Positions 45,521 through 56,885 of a stretch of 64,000 nt of DNA are shown in pieces. Location of the stretch: assembly GCA_038503065.1 (NCBI GenBank), contig JBCAMK010000013.1:806001-870000 (forward strand), given 5' to 3'. The first letter of the stretch is position 1; each line of letters begins with the position of its first letter. The notes below the pieces were generated by a model. That model saw nothing but the letters and a program-made list of their open reading frames with translations. It was not told the DNA's origin and did not search any database. Position numbers and translations under genes: made by a program. The stretch is from Paragyromitra xinjiangensis. Lineage: Eukaryota > Ascomycota > Pezizomycetes > Pezizales > Discinaceae.

Positions 45521-47975
45521 TCATAATAAATTTTATTTCGCATAAAAGTAACTAAATACTTATCGCGCGCCAACACCCATCCCCAAAAACAAACAAACAA
45601 TAAAACAAACAAAACCAAATAATATAACGAAACAAGTAGAGAAATCATAAATATCAAAACATAAAACAATAACCAACTTGTTTAGCGAAATCAAGAAGCA
45701 AAGAAATATTTAAACGATCCGAGAAGAACCAATTTTCCCAACTGGGAGGTCCTTCAATCTTATCAATCAGTTTTTGTCGTAGTAACGACCATCGGCCGCA
45801 AATCATAAACAAATGGTTTGAGGAACGTTCCATTCCACATACACAAATCGGAGGAGGTTGACCGGGGAAGCGATCCAGATTGGACACTTGACACCGGATA
45901 ACAGCAATTCGGTGTGCTTGCGAGCGGGTGAGTTTTTTGGTGGACTTGGGGAGATCCCACTGTACTTTTAGTGGGTGATCAGTTCGGGTGACCGAGGATG
46001 CCCACTCTTTCAGTAGGTGTTGCTGTAAGAGTGACAACTGATTGAAGTAATCGCGTCTGTTTCCTTCAACCTGGAAATCGAGGAGCAGCTGTTTGATCCT
46101 TCCTAGGCCACAATGCTGTCTTGTCGGGGGAAGGGAAGGGTGATTGATCAGAATTGAGCAACACGGATGATCTTGAGGAGCACAGATGATTCTGGAGCCA
46201 TATTTCCTAGAGTAGAAATCCAGAAGCAAATTGAGAGGAGGCAAGCCTGCTTCTTTTAGAAGTGAGGTGGTGTTGGTCCAAGAAGGTAAACGGGTAATGG
46301 TTCTGGCCATGCGCATATAAGTTGAATGGATTGCGTCCAGGAGGTAGGGTGATCCGTTCCACCAGGCTTCTGATCCGAAAAGGAGAACTGGTAGTACTAG
46401 CTGTGTTATCGTGTGATGCAGTGATCTATGGTTGAACTTATACCAGAGACTGCGGATTTTGACCAGGATTTTGGCGCATTTACTAATTTTTTGATCTAAG
46501 TGAGGTCGGAAAGACAGTCTTTCGTCCAGGTAGACTCCGACATACTTTAGGAGAGGAGAGGGGGAAATATCTGACATCCCAAAGCGGACTGACTTGATTT
46601 TAGACTGGAAATGCGAGGATGATGGTTTCATGACGAGGAGTTCGGATTTCTCGTATTCAAACTCCATGCCGATTATAGAAGCTTTTTCTGATCTATCCCT
46701 AAGTCTTCGTTGTAGTTGGCCGACTATTTATGACTCTTGTTGAGCTCCTTAGAGCATGGCATCATCGTCAACATAGATGGTATCGATCTCGGTTGGGGTT
46801 TTCAAGTCGGGTTTTGGGACCATGGTGCCGGCATATATCATATATAGTACAGGGGAGATAGGTGATCCTTGCGGAGTGCCTATGAAAAAGGAAAAGGGAT
46901 TGCCTGTTCTGCGATCGAACTGTAGGCTGATGGTTCGGTCTTGGAGGAAGTTATGGATCCACTTTGTGATGTAGCTGGGGAAGGCTAATCTTTCCATAAT
47001 AATTGGGGTGTACTGATGGATTATCGAGTCAAAAGCTCCTCTGACATCACTAGTGAAGAGAGCTGGTCGAAGGGGATTTTGTCCGGTGGATTTTTTAATG
47101 GAAAGCCATGTATTTGCTGGAGTGAGGGTGCGCAGTAGAGCATCCACTGAGCTAATTCCTTCCCGTGCTCCGAACTGGTTTGCAGTGAGGGCCCCATTGA
47201 GCTTGCCGTAATTGGCAAGCCTTTTGGCGACTATTTTCCCTAGTAGTTTATCGAAGCATGAAAGCAAGCCGATTGGTTGGTAGGCCTTAGGTAGAGAATA
47301 ATCGGGCTTGTTTTGTTTAGGGACCGGGACGCAGAGGGTGTGTTTCCATTCTTTGGGGTGAACACCATTTTTGAGGAGCCCGGTGAACATGTCAGTAAAC
47401 AATGAATGGTTGGCATTGAAGGCTGAAAGGAGCATTGGATATCGGATGAGGTCATGTCCAGTAGCTTTATTAGCGGAGCATGATTGGAAGGCCTTGATGA
47501 TTTCGTCTTCACTGACTTCATCAAAGGAGTTCCTGAGGTCCATGGTGGGTGTGGGAAGGAGGGTAGTGTCCAAGGGGGGGGGTTCTCTTCTTCGTGAAGG
47601 GAAGAACTGTTCCTGTAAAAGGGCAGCTTTTCCCTCAAAGTGATCGGCTCCGTTAAGGGCAGGAACGCCCTTTCCTTTGCCTTTTGGGAAGATTGTTTTC
47701 CAGAGCAGGTCTTTGGGGGTGGTTTCCAGTGATTTTTCGTCGAAAGTTGCCTTGGCTTTCCTGACATTTCGCACCCATGCCCTGGAGAGGGTTTTCAGGT
47801 GGTGTAGATTGTCTGTTGTCGGGTGATTTTTGGTATGTCTTTCGTGACGTTTGAGTTCCTTCCGTTGTTTGCCTAGTTCCTGGGACCACCAGGGCTTCGA
47901 TTTTTGACGTGGGTACCTCCAGGGGGTGGCGGCATCCATAGCATTGTGAACCAGAGAGATAACATACGATGCGCT
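45521..47975 (-). mobile_element. LINE (non-LTR retrotransposon), 5'-truncated
   Basis: Minus-strand element with the reverse transcriptase ORF (45654-47975) and about 130 bp of T/A-rich 3' UTR ending near 45521. The endonuclease domain and ORF1 are absent: the sequence is cut at 47975, where an LTR-like module starts with TGTAACGG. Fungal Tad/jockey-like group by RT pattern. Confidence 0.8.
45654..47975 (-). pseudogene. LINE reverse transcriptase ORF2 fragment with two stop codons
   Basis: The frame open from 47975 encodes a linker (MDAATPWRYPRQKSKPWWSQ), then the RT domain: DEIIKAFQSCSANKATGHD, VPVPKQNKPDYSLPKAYQPI, FGAREGISSVDALLR, FTSDVRGAFDSI, GTPQGSPISPVLY and the catalytic YVDDDAML. 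Two in-frame TAA stops follow at once (46749-46751 and 46728-46730); the same frame then resumes (VGQLQRRLRDRSEKASIIG) and runs 337 codons from 46667 to 45654 with the thumb region and a C-terminal Cys/His motif (CVCGMERSSNHLFMICGRW). Both stops could come from CAA by a C-to-T change. Without the endonuclease and with two stops the copy is dead. Confidence 0.85.
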
Positions 47976-48556
47976 TGTAACGGACCCACAAGGCTGTTAC
48001 ATGCGAAAGGTAGAATAGACCCGGGCAGACGGAGAGGTACTAGGACCAGCATGAGTGGAGTAGCTACCACATGCTAGGGAACACCAGTACTCCGCTGACC
48101 TGGTGGTTAGGAACATCCGGAGGTGCTAAGGCTGACGGGCCTGTAGCAGATCTCTGATGACATCAAGCACATAGAAATGCGGTTGAGTTCCTAATTCACC
48201 TGTGCATGCCCCACCAGCTATGGCTGATAGGCGGCACAACTGGGAGAACTATTCTAGCGGACACCTGACGCAAATATGGACTGATCAGCACCATGCAAGT
48301 AGTCCTGCAGGACTAGGCTGGCGGATCATAGAAGTCCTGACTGGAAGAGCAGTGCATGAGGAGCGGTTGCACATGAGGTGCAGAACTCCAGCGGAAAGTG
48401 AGAGAACACTTCCGAAGGGACCCGCCCATGATCACTGACAGGATTCAGGGTTAACCAGATCCCCCAGCTGAGTAGAACTGAGTAGAGGCGGCGAGCATGC
48501 AGTACTACAAGTACTGGCGAGCCCTGCCACCAGTTGCTCTTCTCCATCTTCAACCA
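47976..48556 (-). repeat. LTR-like module A, inverted copy
   Basis: About 580 bases starting TGTAACGGACCCACAAGGCT and ending near TCTTCAACCA. It is the reverse complement of 49738-50318 with scattered differences. It joins the truncated LINE at 47975 directly and is followed by gagac and then module B (TGTAACGGGGGCC at 48562). Confidence 0.7.
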
Positions 48557-48582
48557 GAGACTGTAACGGGGGCCTCACCTAG

Positions 48583-49419
48583 TGTTACACTTATAATTCT
48601 ACCATGGTTACCCTACCTTGGTTACCCTACCTTCCAGTTACCCTGCCTTAGCTTCCAAACCTAAATACTACCATTACGCAACCTTTTGCCATAACCACAA
48701 CCAAACGAGCGAGCTTATGGATCAACTAAACCTCAACAATGGCTCTCGAACATCCTAAGCATGCCTCTACTAAGTTCCATGGCCAGTGGTTAGCCCCACT
48801 GCCGCTATAGGGCGCTTTTATAGCGTCCAGAGTGGAGAAGGGGGGACATGGGCCAAAAAGACACGTCCCGGAGACTAAAAGTAACCCCCGGGTCGTGAAC
48901 GGTGCCCTTCCAGTGGAATGCAACCCGGAGGGTATATGAAGGGCCTACTTCCATCTCCAAGTGGTCCCAATCAATTTGGATCACTATCGGAAGAGTTATC
49001 ACAAGTCATGCCTGGACCCCCGGGGAAGCGGTAGTAAAGGTATTAGTCAGACAGAGAAGTCATACGTAGCTAGTAAGATCTTGCGTAAGCAGAAGGCCGC
49101 GAAGTGAAGGGCGCGGGATATAAATACTCTATCACGATCATGTTCTTTAGTCCTTCAAGCAACGGAGGCAGGACCTTACAATTATTGATTGTTGAATGTC
49201 AATTATTATACTATTCTTTATTGATCAAGACTCATTCTATTATATCTTCGTCCTATTCTATTGGGGCTATCGCCCCTATTCTTTCTAGTGAAAGCTGTTT
49301 CTCAGAGTCCTTCGTCGCTTCAAAACGAGTCCTTGATCCATCTCTTCGGCTGACCCCCGAAGGCCCGCTGAACGGTCATTATACGTGCCAGTAGGCATAG
49401 GGAGTTCCCCGGGTTAACA
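48583..49419 (-). mobile_element. solo LTR, family S, copy 2 (837 bp)
   Basis: Reverse-strand copy of the LTR at 44317-45154 (plus-strand ends TGTTACACTTATAATTC and CCGGGTTAACA). It is flanked by a perfect 5-bp duplication cctag (48578-48582 and 49420-49424) and so was inserted into the inverted module B. Differences from copy 1 are few, pointing to recent activity of the family. Confidence 0.9.
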
Positions 49420-49737
49420 CCTAGTCTCTTAAGCAGTACTGGCTTCGGTATCTGAATGGTACTCGCACTGGAGCAGTTCTGTTGCAGGTAGTGCGTGTCT
49501 AACCACTCAGGGGTAAACTCGTGAAGACTCTGAAAACTATCACGGTCGGGAAATGAACTCGACCTCTTCCAGCAGCAGAAGAAACTGAGGAAGCTAAGGA
49601 CTCGAGACATATACCGCTAAGCTAGAAAAGACGGCTGTTGCGTATACTAAAGTCAGGCTGAGATCTTAAAGTATTTTCGTGCAGTATACTCAATCATCTT
49701 AAGGGCGGAACTCGGTAATTCTCGTCACTAGGTCTCT
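49420..49737 (-). repeat. LTR-like module B, inverted copy
   Basis: Together with its start at 48562-48582 (TGTAACGGGGGCCTCACC), split by the solo LTR, this is the reverse complement of 50319-50651. Its inner end (cactaggtctct, 49737) meets module A at 49738. Confidence 0.7.
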
Positions 49738-50651
49738 TGTTTAAGATCGGGAGAAGAGCAACTGGTGGCGGGGCTCGCCAGTACTTGTAGTACTGCATGC
49801 TCGCCGCCTCTACTCAGTTCTACTCAGCTGGGGGATCCGGTTAACCCTGAATCCGGTCAGTGATCATGGGCGGGTCTCTTCGGAAGTGTTCTCTCACATT
49901 CCGCAGGAGTTTTGCACCTCCTGTGCAACCGCTCCTCATGCACTGCTCTACCAGTCAGGACTCTATGATCCGCCAGCCTAGTCCTACAGGACTACTTGCA
50001 TGGTGCTGATCAGTCCATAGTTTCGTCAGGTGTCCGCTAGAATAGTTCTCCCAGTTGTGCCGCCTATCAGCCATAGCTGGTGGGGCATGCACAGGTGGAT
50101 TAGGAACTCAACCACATTTCTATGTGCTTGATGTCATCGGAGATCTGCTACAGGCCCGTCAGCCTTAGCACCTCCGGATGTTCCTAACCACCAGGTCAGC
50201 GGGGTACTGGTGTTCCCTGGCATGTGGTAGCTACTCCACTCATGCTGGTCCTAGTACCTCTCCATCTGCCCGGGTCTATTCTACCATTCGCATGTAACAG
50301 CCTTGAGGGTCCGTTACAGAGACCTAGTGACGAGAATTACCGAGTTCCGCCCTTAAGATTATTGAGTATACTGTACGAAAATACTTTAAGATCTCCGCCT
50401 GACTCTAGTATAAGCAACGGCCGTCTTTTCTAGCTTAACGGTATATGTCTTGAGTCCTTAGCTTCCTCAGTTTCTTCTGCTGCTGGAAGAGGTCGAGTTC
50501 ATTTCCCGACCGTGATAGTTTTCAGAGTCTTCACGAGTTTACCCCTGAGTGGTTAGACACGCACTACCTGCAACAGAACTGCTCCAGTGCGAGTACCATT
50601 CAGATACCGAAGCCAGTACTGCTTAAGAGACTAGGCGAGGCCCCCGTTACA
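49738..50651 (+). repeat. LTR-like modules A+B preceding the gypsy gag (probable 5' LTR)
   Basis: Runs from TGTTTAAGATCGGGAG to GGCGAGGCCCCCGTTACA (TG...CA, TGT/ACA tips), directly before the gypsy internal region. Module A (to 50318, ending GGGTCCGTTACA) and module B (50319-50651) each have an inverted copy to the left, so the true LTR limits are uncertain: the LTR may be A+B or a shorter part ending at 50651. Confidence 0.5.
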
Positions 50652-52165
50652 GTATAATCTTAAGGACTCAGTCACCTTGAGATCACCCATCATGAGATCC
50701 TCCTGCAGATCCGAAACCCCGGCGATCAATGCCCCGGTGCTTCCCCTTCAGATTACATGGGAGAAGAAGGAACTAGCAGTAGGAGAGACAGACATGACCC
50801 AACTAGTCCACCATCCGAAATCCACTATCCAAAGACATATCCCGGGCATCTCCACTCCATGGACAGACACATCAAAAGTCACCATAGCCGATTTCTTTGA
50901 TGCATTTCAAGACCATCTCATGTCCCAGATCAACCTATCGGTTGGGGATACCACACAGACCATGAGAATGCTACAGGAACGGCAAGAAGTGGAAAATACC
51001 TTGTTGTGGGAAGCTGCTGAGTATTTGGACCGAAAAGTCCTCAACCTCCAGCAGCACCTACAACAGTTGCTGACGGACAAAGATGACCTTGCAACTGATC
51101 CCATGGATATAGACCCCCCCGAAGCAGTTGGAATCCCTGACTACATCGGAGCACTACAGCAGGCCATTACAGAAGGCCGCCTACACATCACCGCACCCCC
51201 GAAACCAGCGGCAGGAAGAGAAAGATCCAGTAGTGTCTTTCTCTCAGATACCTTCCCAATCACCCTACCTACCACACCTACCAATAAAGCAGACCCCCCA
51301 TCGTTACTCCCAGCAGTTAGTTTCGCACCCTCAGGCTCATCCTCTACTCCAATACCTCTGCAGACACCTAGAGGTCCCTTTTCTTATGGACCTTGGTCCC
51401 TTGCAGGCGGCAGTGGTTATACACCACCACCCCTCGATAGTGGTAGCTCATGGCTACCAAGAGGAACATACCCAAGGCCCTCGGAAGAAAGGAAGGAAGA
51501 AGGAGAAAGTAGTGGAGGAAGAACAGGAAGAGAAACTAGTGAACAGCAAGGGCAGGGAAACGAGAACCAGGGAGGAGGAGCAGGAGGAGGTGATGGAAAT
51601 ATAGGAGTAGGAGGAGGAGGAGACCCTGGTGATAGTAGCAGCAGTAGTAGTGAAGGAGGGGCAGATAGGGATCCGAAGGAGAGGAAGAAGTATTTCCGCA
51701 AGAAGCAGCGGAAAGCAGAGTAGAAGATGTTGGAGATGATGGCTACAGTTTTCAGCAGGAATCAATCAAGATCCGCTACACTGGCAACCTTCTCGAAGGA
51801 CATGCAGCAGTCAACTGGTATGAGGCCTACCATAACCTCATAGACCAAGGTGCTGCCGATAGAGCTGCAGGACAACCTGTTCAGCTTGACCCTCACTGGA
51901 ACCATTGGGTCACCTTTTCCAATTCCTTCCGATCATCCTTTGGTGATAGAGTCACCAGAGAAGAGGCGGTAGCTAAGTGGGATAAACTCTCCCAGACTGC
52001 CGGAATTGATGCTTTCCTGGACCAGATAGTCCAACTCATGTGGAAAACTGGGTATGCTGGCGAGGTTGTGGGTGATAAAATATCCCAAGGCCTCACCGGT
52101 GAACTGGCTCTGGGCTGGGCTAAGGTTGCAGTCAAACCTCAGTCCCTCCATGAGAGGATACACAT

Positions 52166-53593
52166 CAGCAAAAAAAAATTGTCGCCCGGACACGTTCTTG
52201 TCTTCTGGAAGGCCATATTCCGCCTGCTACGTTTGTGGTCTTCCTGCATGCCCAGGCGAGCTGGTCCGGGTGCTGGCTGCGCCCAAGCGCAGGCTTTGCA
52301 GGCCGCGCAGTGCTCTGGCCTCCTGGCGCTCATCCGCAGCCACCCGTGTCCGGGCGCTGGCACTTAGCAGAATCCAGCCGACTGCCTGATGGATTTTTTT
52401 TTTTCTCTAAGTCCCTAGAAACTCGGGACTTAGCAAAATTCACCTCGACTCCCACCAGGCACTTTGCGATTTTCAAAAATCTCCAGGTCGCTTAGTCATC
52501 GCTGAGTAGTCGCCATGCCGTTGCCAAGGCAACGCCTAATAAGACACCAATCTCCACCACTCCTGTCCTTCCCACTATTGCTTCCCCCTATTCCCTCCCA
52601 CTCATCCACAACCTCGCTGTACTGCTGACATCGTGACATTTAGGATCGAAGCAACGAGCTCTGCTTGCAAAGAACCTCCTAGGTAACGTCTTGATTCCGT
52701 TTATTTGACTCCCGCTGATATGCCTCCTAGACTCGCTTCGATCTGCAGCTTCAGCTTCCTCTGCCTCCGCTGGCTACCTGCTTCGCTGCTTCCGCCTAAG
52801 CGAGCTCATGAGCTTCCTGAGCTTCCGCCATATAGTCAATTCGCTGCCTGAGCTTCCGCTGCCTCCTGGAGGTCGTCGATCCGCTGCTGCAGCCTCCGCT
52901 GCCTGCTCCCTATGGTCGATCTGCAGCCTCCGCTGCCTGCGCCATATGGTCGATCTGCTGCCTGAGCTTCCTCCGCCTCCGCCAATTGGTCGATTCGCTG
53001 CCTGAGGTTGCTCCGCTTCCGCCAATTGGTCGATTTGCTGCTTGAGCTTCCGCTGCCTCCGCCACATGGTCAATTCGCTGCCTGAGCTTCTGCCGCCTCC
53101 TGGAGGTCATCAATCCGCTGCCTGAGCTTCTGCTGCCTCCTGGGGGGTCGTCGATCCGCTGCTGCAGCCTCCGCTGCCTGCGCCATATGGTCGATTTGCT
53201 GCTCAACTCCTCCCTACCCGTAGAGTACGAAGAACAGATACATGTACATTTAGAACTTTATATATCCATAGAAATAATAGAACGATTGTAAAAAAGCATA
53301 TGGGCAAAAGCCTCCAAACTAGACCACAGGGCGACCTGCTGAAAATGTGATTCTGTGGGCGCACTGCTCTCCTCCAGCTGTCTTCCAGACGCCCATCAAC
53401 CCCCCATTGTCACCTGGAAGATAGCCTCCTGAAGCTCAGTGCGCCCTATGCTGGAGAATGACCGACCTCTGGTAGGTTGTCGCCCAGACGCAAAGCGCAA
53501 AATTCACAACCTTGGGAAGGGCTATATTCTGCCCCAACCGCCTGGGCCACCTGAGGCATTGGGTGGACCGGGCAACAATCCGTTTTTTTGCTG
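52166..53593. mobile_element. non-autonomous DNA element with terminal inverted repeats inside gag
   Basis: Left end CAGCAAAAAAAAATTGTCGC, right end the complement of CAGCAAAAAAACGGATTGTT; both continue into GCCCGG. It interrupts a Gag frame that can be followed on both sides, so it is an insertion, flanked by (ac)at and at(gc). No transposase ORF. Most of its length is the minisatellite at 52725-53210 and the block 53221-53440, which resembles the reverse of 43830-44060, so it has captured or shares sequence with the repeat family near 44 kb. Superfamily not assigned. Confidence 0.6.
52725..53210 (-). repeat. minisatellite inside the DNA element
   Basis: About eleven degenerate 40-45 bp units of the type ggtcgattcgctgcctgagc + ttccgctgcctccgccaa. 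It is the reverse complement of the array at 44097-45316. All six frames stay mostly open because units are near multiples of three, but composition is low complexity and I do not call a gene. Confidence 0.75.
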
Positions 53594-54344
53594 ATGCAGA
53601 TGATCCGCCACATGGGACATGTCCTGGAAAGACATAGGAAGGTCAGAGCCCCAGAGTCCAGGGCAACAGGAGAGGGAGGTGAGAAGAAGAAGAGATCCAG
53701 AGGTAGAGGCAAAGGTCAGAGTACCGCCGCCTCCCCTGAAAACAAGTCCACTCCCAGGGGTAGTAACCCACCACAGGAGAAGAAAGATAAAGCTGTGGAG
53801 CTAAAAGGTATGGCAGAGTCCAACCTCCCTTGATAAGACACCACATGCTAACCACCCCTTGATAGGAATACCCAAGGATATCCTTTCCGATAGAAAGAAG
53901 GCAGACAAGTGCCTGAAATGCGGAAAGGGTGGACATGCATGGTTTAAGTGTTGGACTACTGAACCGGTAACTGTTAGAGTTGCGGCAGTAAGAAAGAGGA
54001 AGAGAGGAACTGAGCTAGAGGCCAGTGATCCTCCGGAATCTAAGAAGGGAAAAGTTGCCACTGTATCTAGATCAGGACAGAGTTCTGGCAGTCTCAAACA
54101 GGAGACTGGTGTATTTACGGCAATAGATGATGACAGTGGACCTGAAATCATCTAGTCTAGTCATTCTTTAGAAATATATTTCGTTGGGCAGGACCCTATT
54201 GCTCCTACTGGTACTGAGGAGGGATAATATCCCGAAATTTGCTGGTCAAATATGCCAGTTCTCCAAAAACTATACCCAGACACAGATATAGCCATCGCTA
54301 GCAATCATTGATACCCTGCAATCGAAAAGAAAACCTCAACCACT

Positions 54345-56885
54345 ATGTCTACAGGCTACACTCCATTTCAAGGCGGCATAAGTAAGACCAGACCCAAGAG
54401 GTCAGTGGCAAAGCGTCAGAGAAGTCCCAGTCATGAAGACCACCCACCAACGAAGAGAAGAATGGAAGAACCCCCGCCAGAAACCGTCCATGGGCAGAGA
54501 CCCATCCTGAAGGCTGAGTTGAACTGGAAGGTGCGGAACCACATCAGCAGGTGCCATGGAAGGTTCCTGTTTGACACTGGATGCACTGGGCCTATCCTCA
54601 GTGAAGAGTTTGTGAAGAAGGAGAAGATACCTGTGGAGCGCCGAGATTCTCCTATTCAGATGTTTGATGCCCAAGGTGACCTCATGATGGGAGCTGGCGA
54701 GTATTTTACTGCCACCCTCGACATGGTCATGGGCAAACATGAGGAGTTGATCCGGTGGGAGGTGGGACCTTTAGAAGAAGGCATCTCCGGATATCTTCCC
54801 ATCTCATGGGCTCAGAAGCACAATCCAGACTTTGATTGGTATACTGGCCGCATCAGGTGGAGGAGTGACTACTGCAAGAAGCACTGCATTCCCGCTGATG
54901 TCAGGATTGAAGTATGTGAAGACTGGGAGATGTTGGCCGAAGATAGGGCCAATGTACATCAGATTGGATCAGCAGTGTGGCATGATGAGCAGGGCGGAGA
55001 TGTGGGATTGAGGTTACCGTCGGAGTACCGGGAATGGGCAGATGTGTTCAGCAATGAGAAGAGCTCAAAGCTGCCGGAGCATAGTGCATTTGACCACCAT
55101 ATCAGATTGCAGCCCGGAACGAAACCACCTTTTGGGCCTCTCTATCCATGCTCTGAGAGTGAGCTGAAGGCCCTCCGGGAGTTTCTGAACAAAGCACTAC
55201 CCTCCGGAAAGATCTCCAGGTCCAATTCCCCTGCCACCGCTCCTATCCTGTTTGTGCCCAAGCCTAATGGTACCCTCCGCATTTGTGTGGATTACCGGGG
55301 CTTGAACAAGATCACAATCAAGGACAAGTACCCACTTCCGCTGATGTCAGAACTGAGAGACAGGTTGACCACTGCCAAGGTCTTTACCAAGATAGACCTG
55401 AAGGATGGGTTCAACCTGCTAAGGATCGCCAAAGGGGACGAGTGGAAGACAGCTTTCCGGACCAGATATGGCTTGTATGAGTACAATGTCATGCCATTTG
55501 GTCTGTGCAATGCACCCTCCTCATTCCAGGCTATGATCAATGAGGTTCTACATGACCTCCTAGATCTCGGAGTTATAGTATACTTAGATGATATACTTAT
55601 ATACTCTGAGAACATGGAAGGACACCAGTTCCTCGTCAAGAAGGTGTTAGGAAGGTTGAGAGAAGCCAACCTCCATGCCCACATTGACAAGTCCTTCTTT
55701 CATTTGAAAGAAGTGGAATATTTGGGGTACAACATCTCCGAGCATGGCATCTCTATGTCCAAAGAGAAAGTCAATGCTGTCAGGGAGTGGCCGGTACCTA
55801 GAACTGTGAAGGATGTGCAGGCCTTCTTAGGCTTCGCCAACTTCTACAGGAGATTCATAGCAGGTTTCAGTCGGGTTTGCAAGCCCTTGACGGATCTGCT
55901 GATGAAAGACAAGAAGTGGTTCTGGACTGCCGCTTGTGACAGAGCTTTCGAGGAACTCAAGCAGCTGTTCACAAGTGAGCCGGTCCTAGTTCATTTTCAC
56001 CCCAGTAGGCGCACAGTTGTAGAAACTGATGCAAGTGACTTTGCGAAAGGTGCAGTGTTATCTCAGTATGGCGAGGATGGGAAGCTACACCCTGTGGCCT
56101 TCTACTCCAAGAAGTTTTCCCCCGCCGAGATAAACTATGACATCCATGACAAGGAAATGGGCGCCATAGTGGCTGCTTTCCAAGAATGGGAGCACCTTTT
56201 GAAGTCAGTAGAGGGAGAAGTCACTGTGTTCACGGACTATAAGAACCTCGAGTACTTCAACAGTACCAAGGTCTTAACCCGCCGGCAGGCCAGATGGTCT
56301 GAAGACCTGGCGTGTTATAACTTTAAGGTGGTCTACAGATCCGGTGACAAGAATGGGAAGCCAGATGTCCTATCTAGACGGTGGGATCACCGCCTAGGAG
56401 AGGGAGGTGAACCTGCAGTTGCAGAACCGCAATTGTTTTTCCGTCCTGGGCAATTGGTGTTGAACCCTGCTAGGCTAGCGGCCATCAGAGTTCACAAACT
56501 CCAATCTACATTCTTGCAGAGGCTTGAAGCTACAGCAGCTCAAGATATCCAGTGGCAAGGCATCCGCCAGGCACTACAGGAGAAGAAAGAAGGATTAGAC
56601 CCATCACTGTTCCTCAAGGATGGTTTAGTGTTCTATAAGAACCGATGGTATGTCCCGGAAGGCAGAGACCTCCGTCAGGAAATCTTCACTGAGTGTCATG
56701 ATAGCAAGATGGCCGGTCATTTCGGGTAGTTCAAGACAGTTGAGAAGATCAAGTCCAACTTCTACTGGCCCAACATGGATAAGGACATTGAAGAGTATGT
56801 CTGGAGCTGTGACAGCTGCCAGAGGAATAAAACCGCCCGCCACAAGAAGTATGCAGAGCTATTACCTCTGGAAGTGCCCTACCGC
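54345..56885 (+). pseudogene. gypsy pol: protease-RT-RNase H-integrase (truncated)
   Basis: The ORF of 794 codons (54345-56729) has the aspartic protease motif FLFDTGCTGPILS (about residue 75), RT blocks PILFVPKPNGTLRICVDYRG, FTKIDLKDGFNLLRI, MPFGLCNAPSSFQ and YLDDILIYS, the connection AFLGFANFYRRFI, and RNase H (VETDASDFAKGAVLS, YDIHDKEMGAIV, FTDYKNLEYF). It ends with the integrase zinc-finger start HDSKMAGHFG and a TAG stop (56727-56729); the same frame resumes with FKTVEKIKSNFYWPNM and CDSCQRNK, then loses similarity at 56885. The stop replaces a probable Gln codon (CAG to TAG). The integrase core is missing. Confidence 0.9.

Larger units (their letters stand above)
50692..54155 (+). pseudogene. 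gypsy gag with zinc knuckle, interrupted
   Basis: The first frame (50692-51723) gives a 343-codon segment with a Gly/Glu-rich end. A one-base frame change near 51700 is needed to continue as SIKIRYTGNLLEGHAAVNWY, YEAYHNLIDQGAAD and SFGDRVTREEAVAKWDKL, the capsid-like core typical of retrotransposon Gag. At 52165 it is cut by a DNA element and resumes at 53594 (MQMIRHMGHVLERHRKV). Another frame change near 53830 leads to GIPKDILSDRKKADKCLKCG with the CCHC knuckle CLKCGKGGHAWFKC, ending at 54155. Two frameshifts plus an insertion make it non-functional. Confidence 0.8.
49738..56885 (+). mobile_element. degenerate Ty3/gypsy LTR retrotransposon
   Basis: Order: probable 5' LTR, gag, zinc knuckle, protease, reverse transcriptase, RNase H, start of integrase, which is the gypsy order. 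It is broken in gag by frameshifts and by a 1.43-kb insertion (52166-53593), has a stop codon in the integrase zinc-finger region, and ends abruptly at about 56885 inside integrase; no 3' LTR is found. Its gag start at 50692 is the first ATG in frame after the LTR. Confidence 0.85.

Noticed and set aside
53446..53712. Minus-strand ORF of 88 codons
   Set aside because: Spans the edge of the inserted DNA element and gag antisense; composite by chance.
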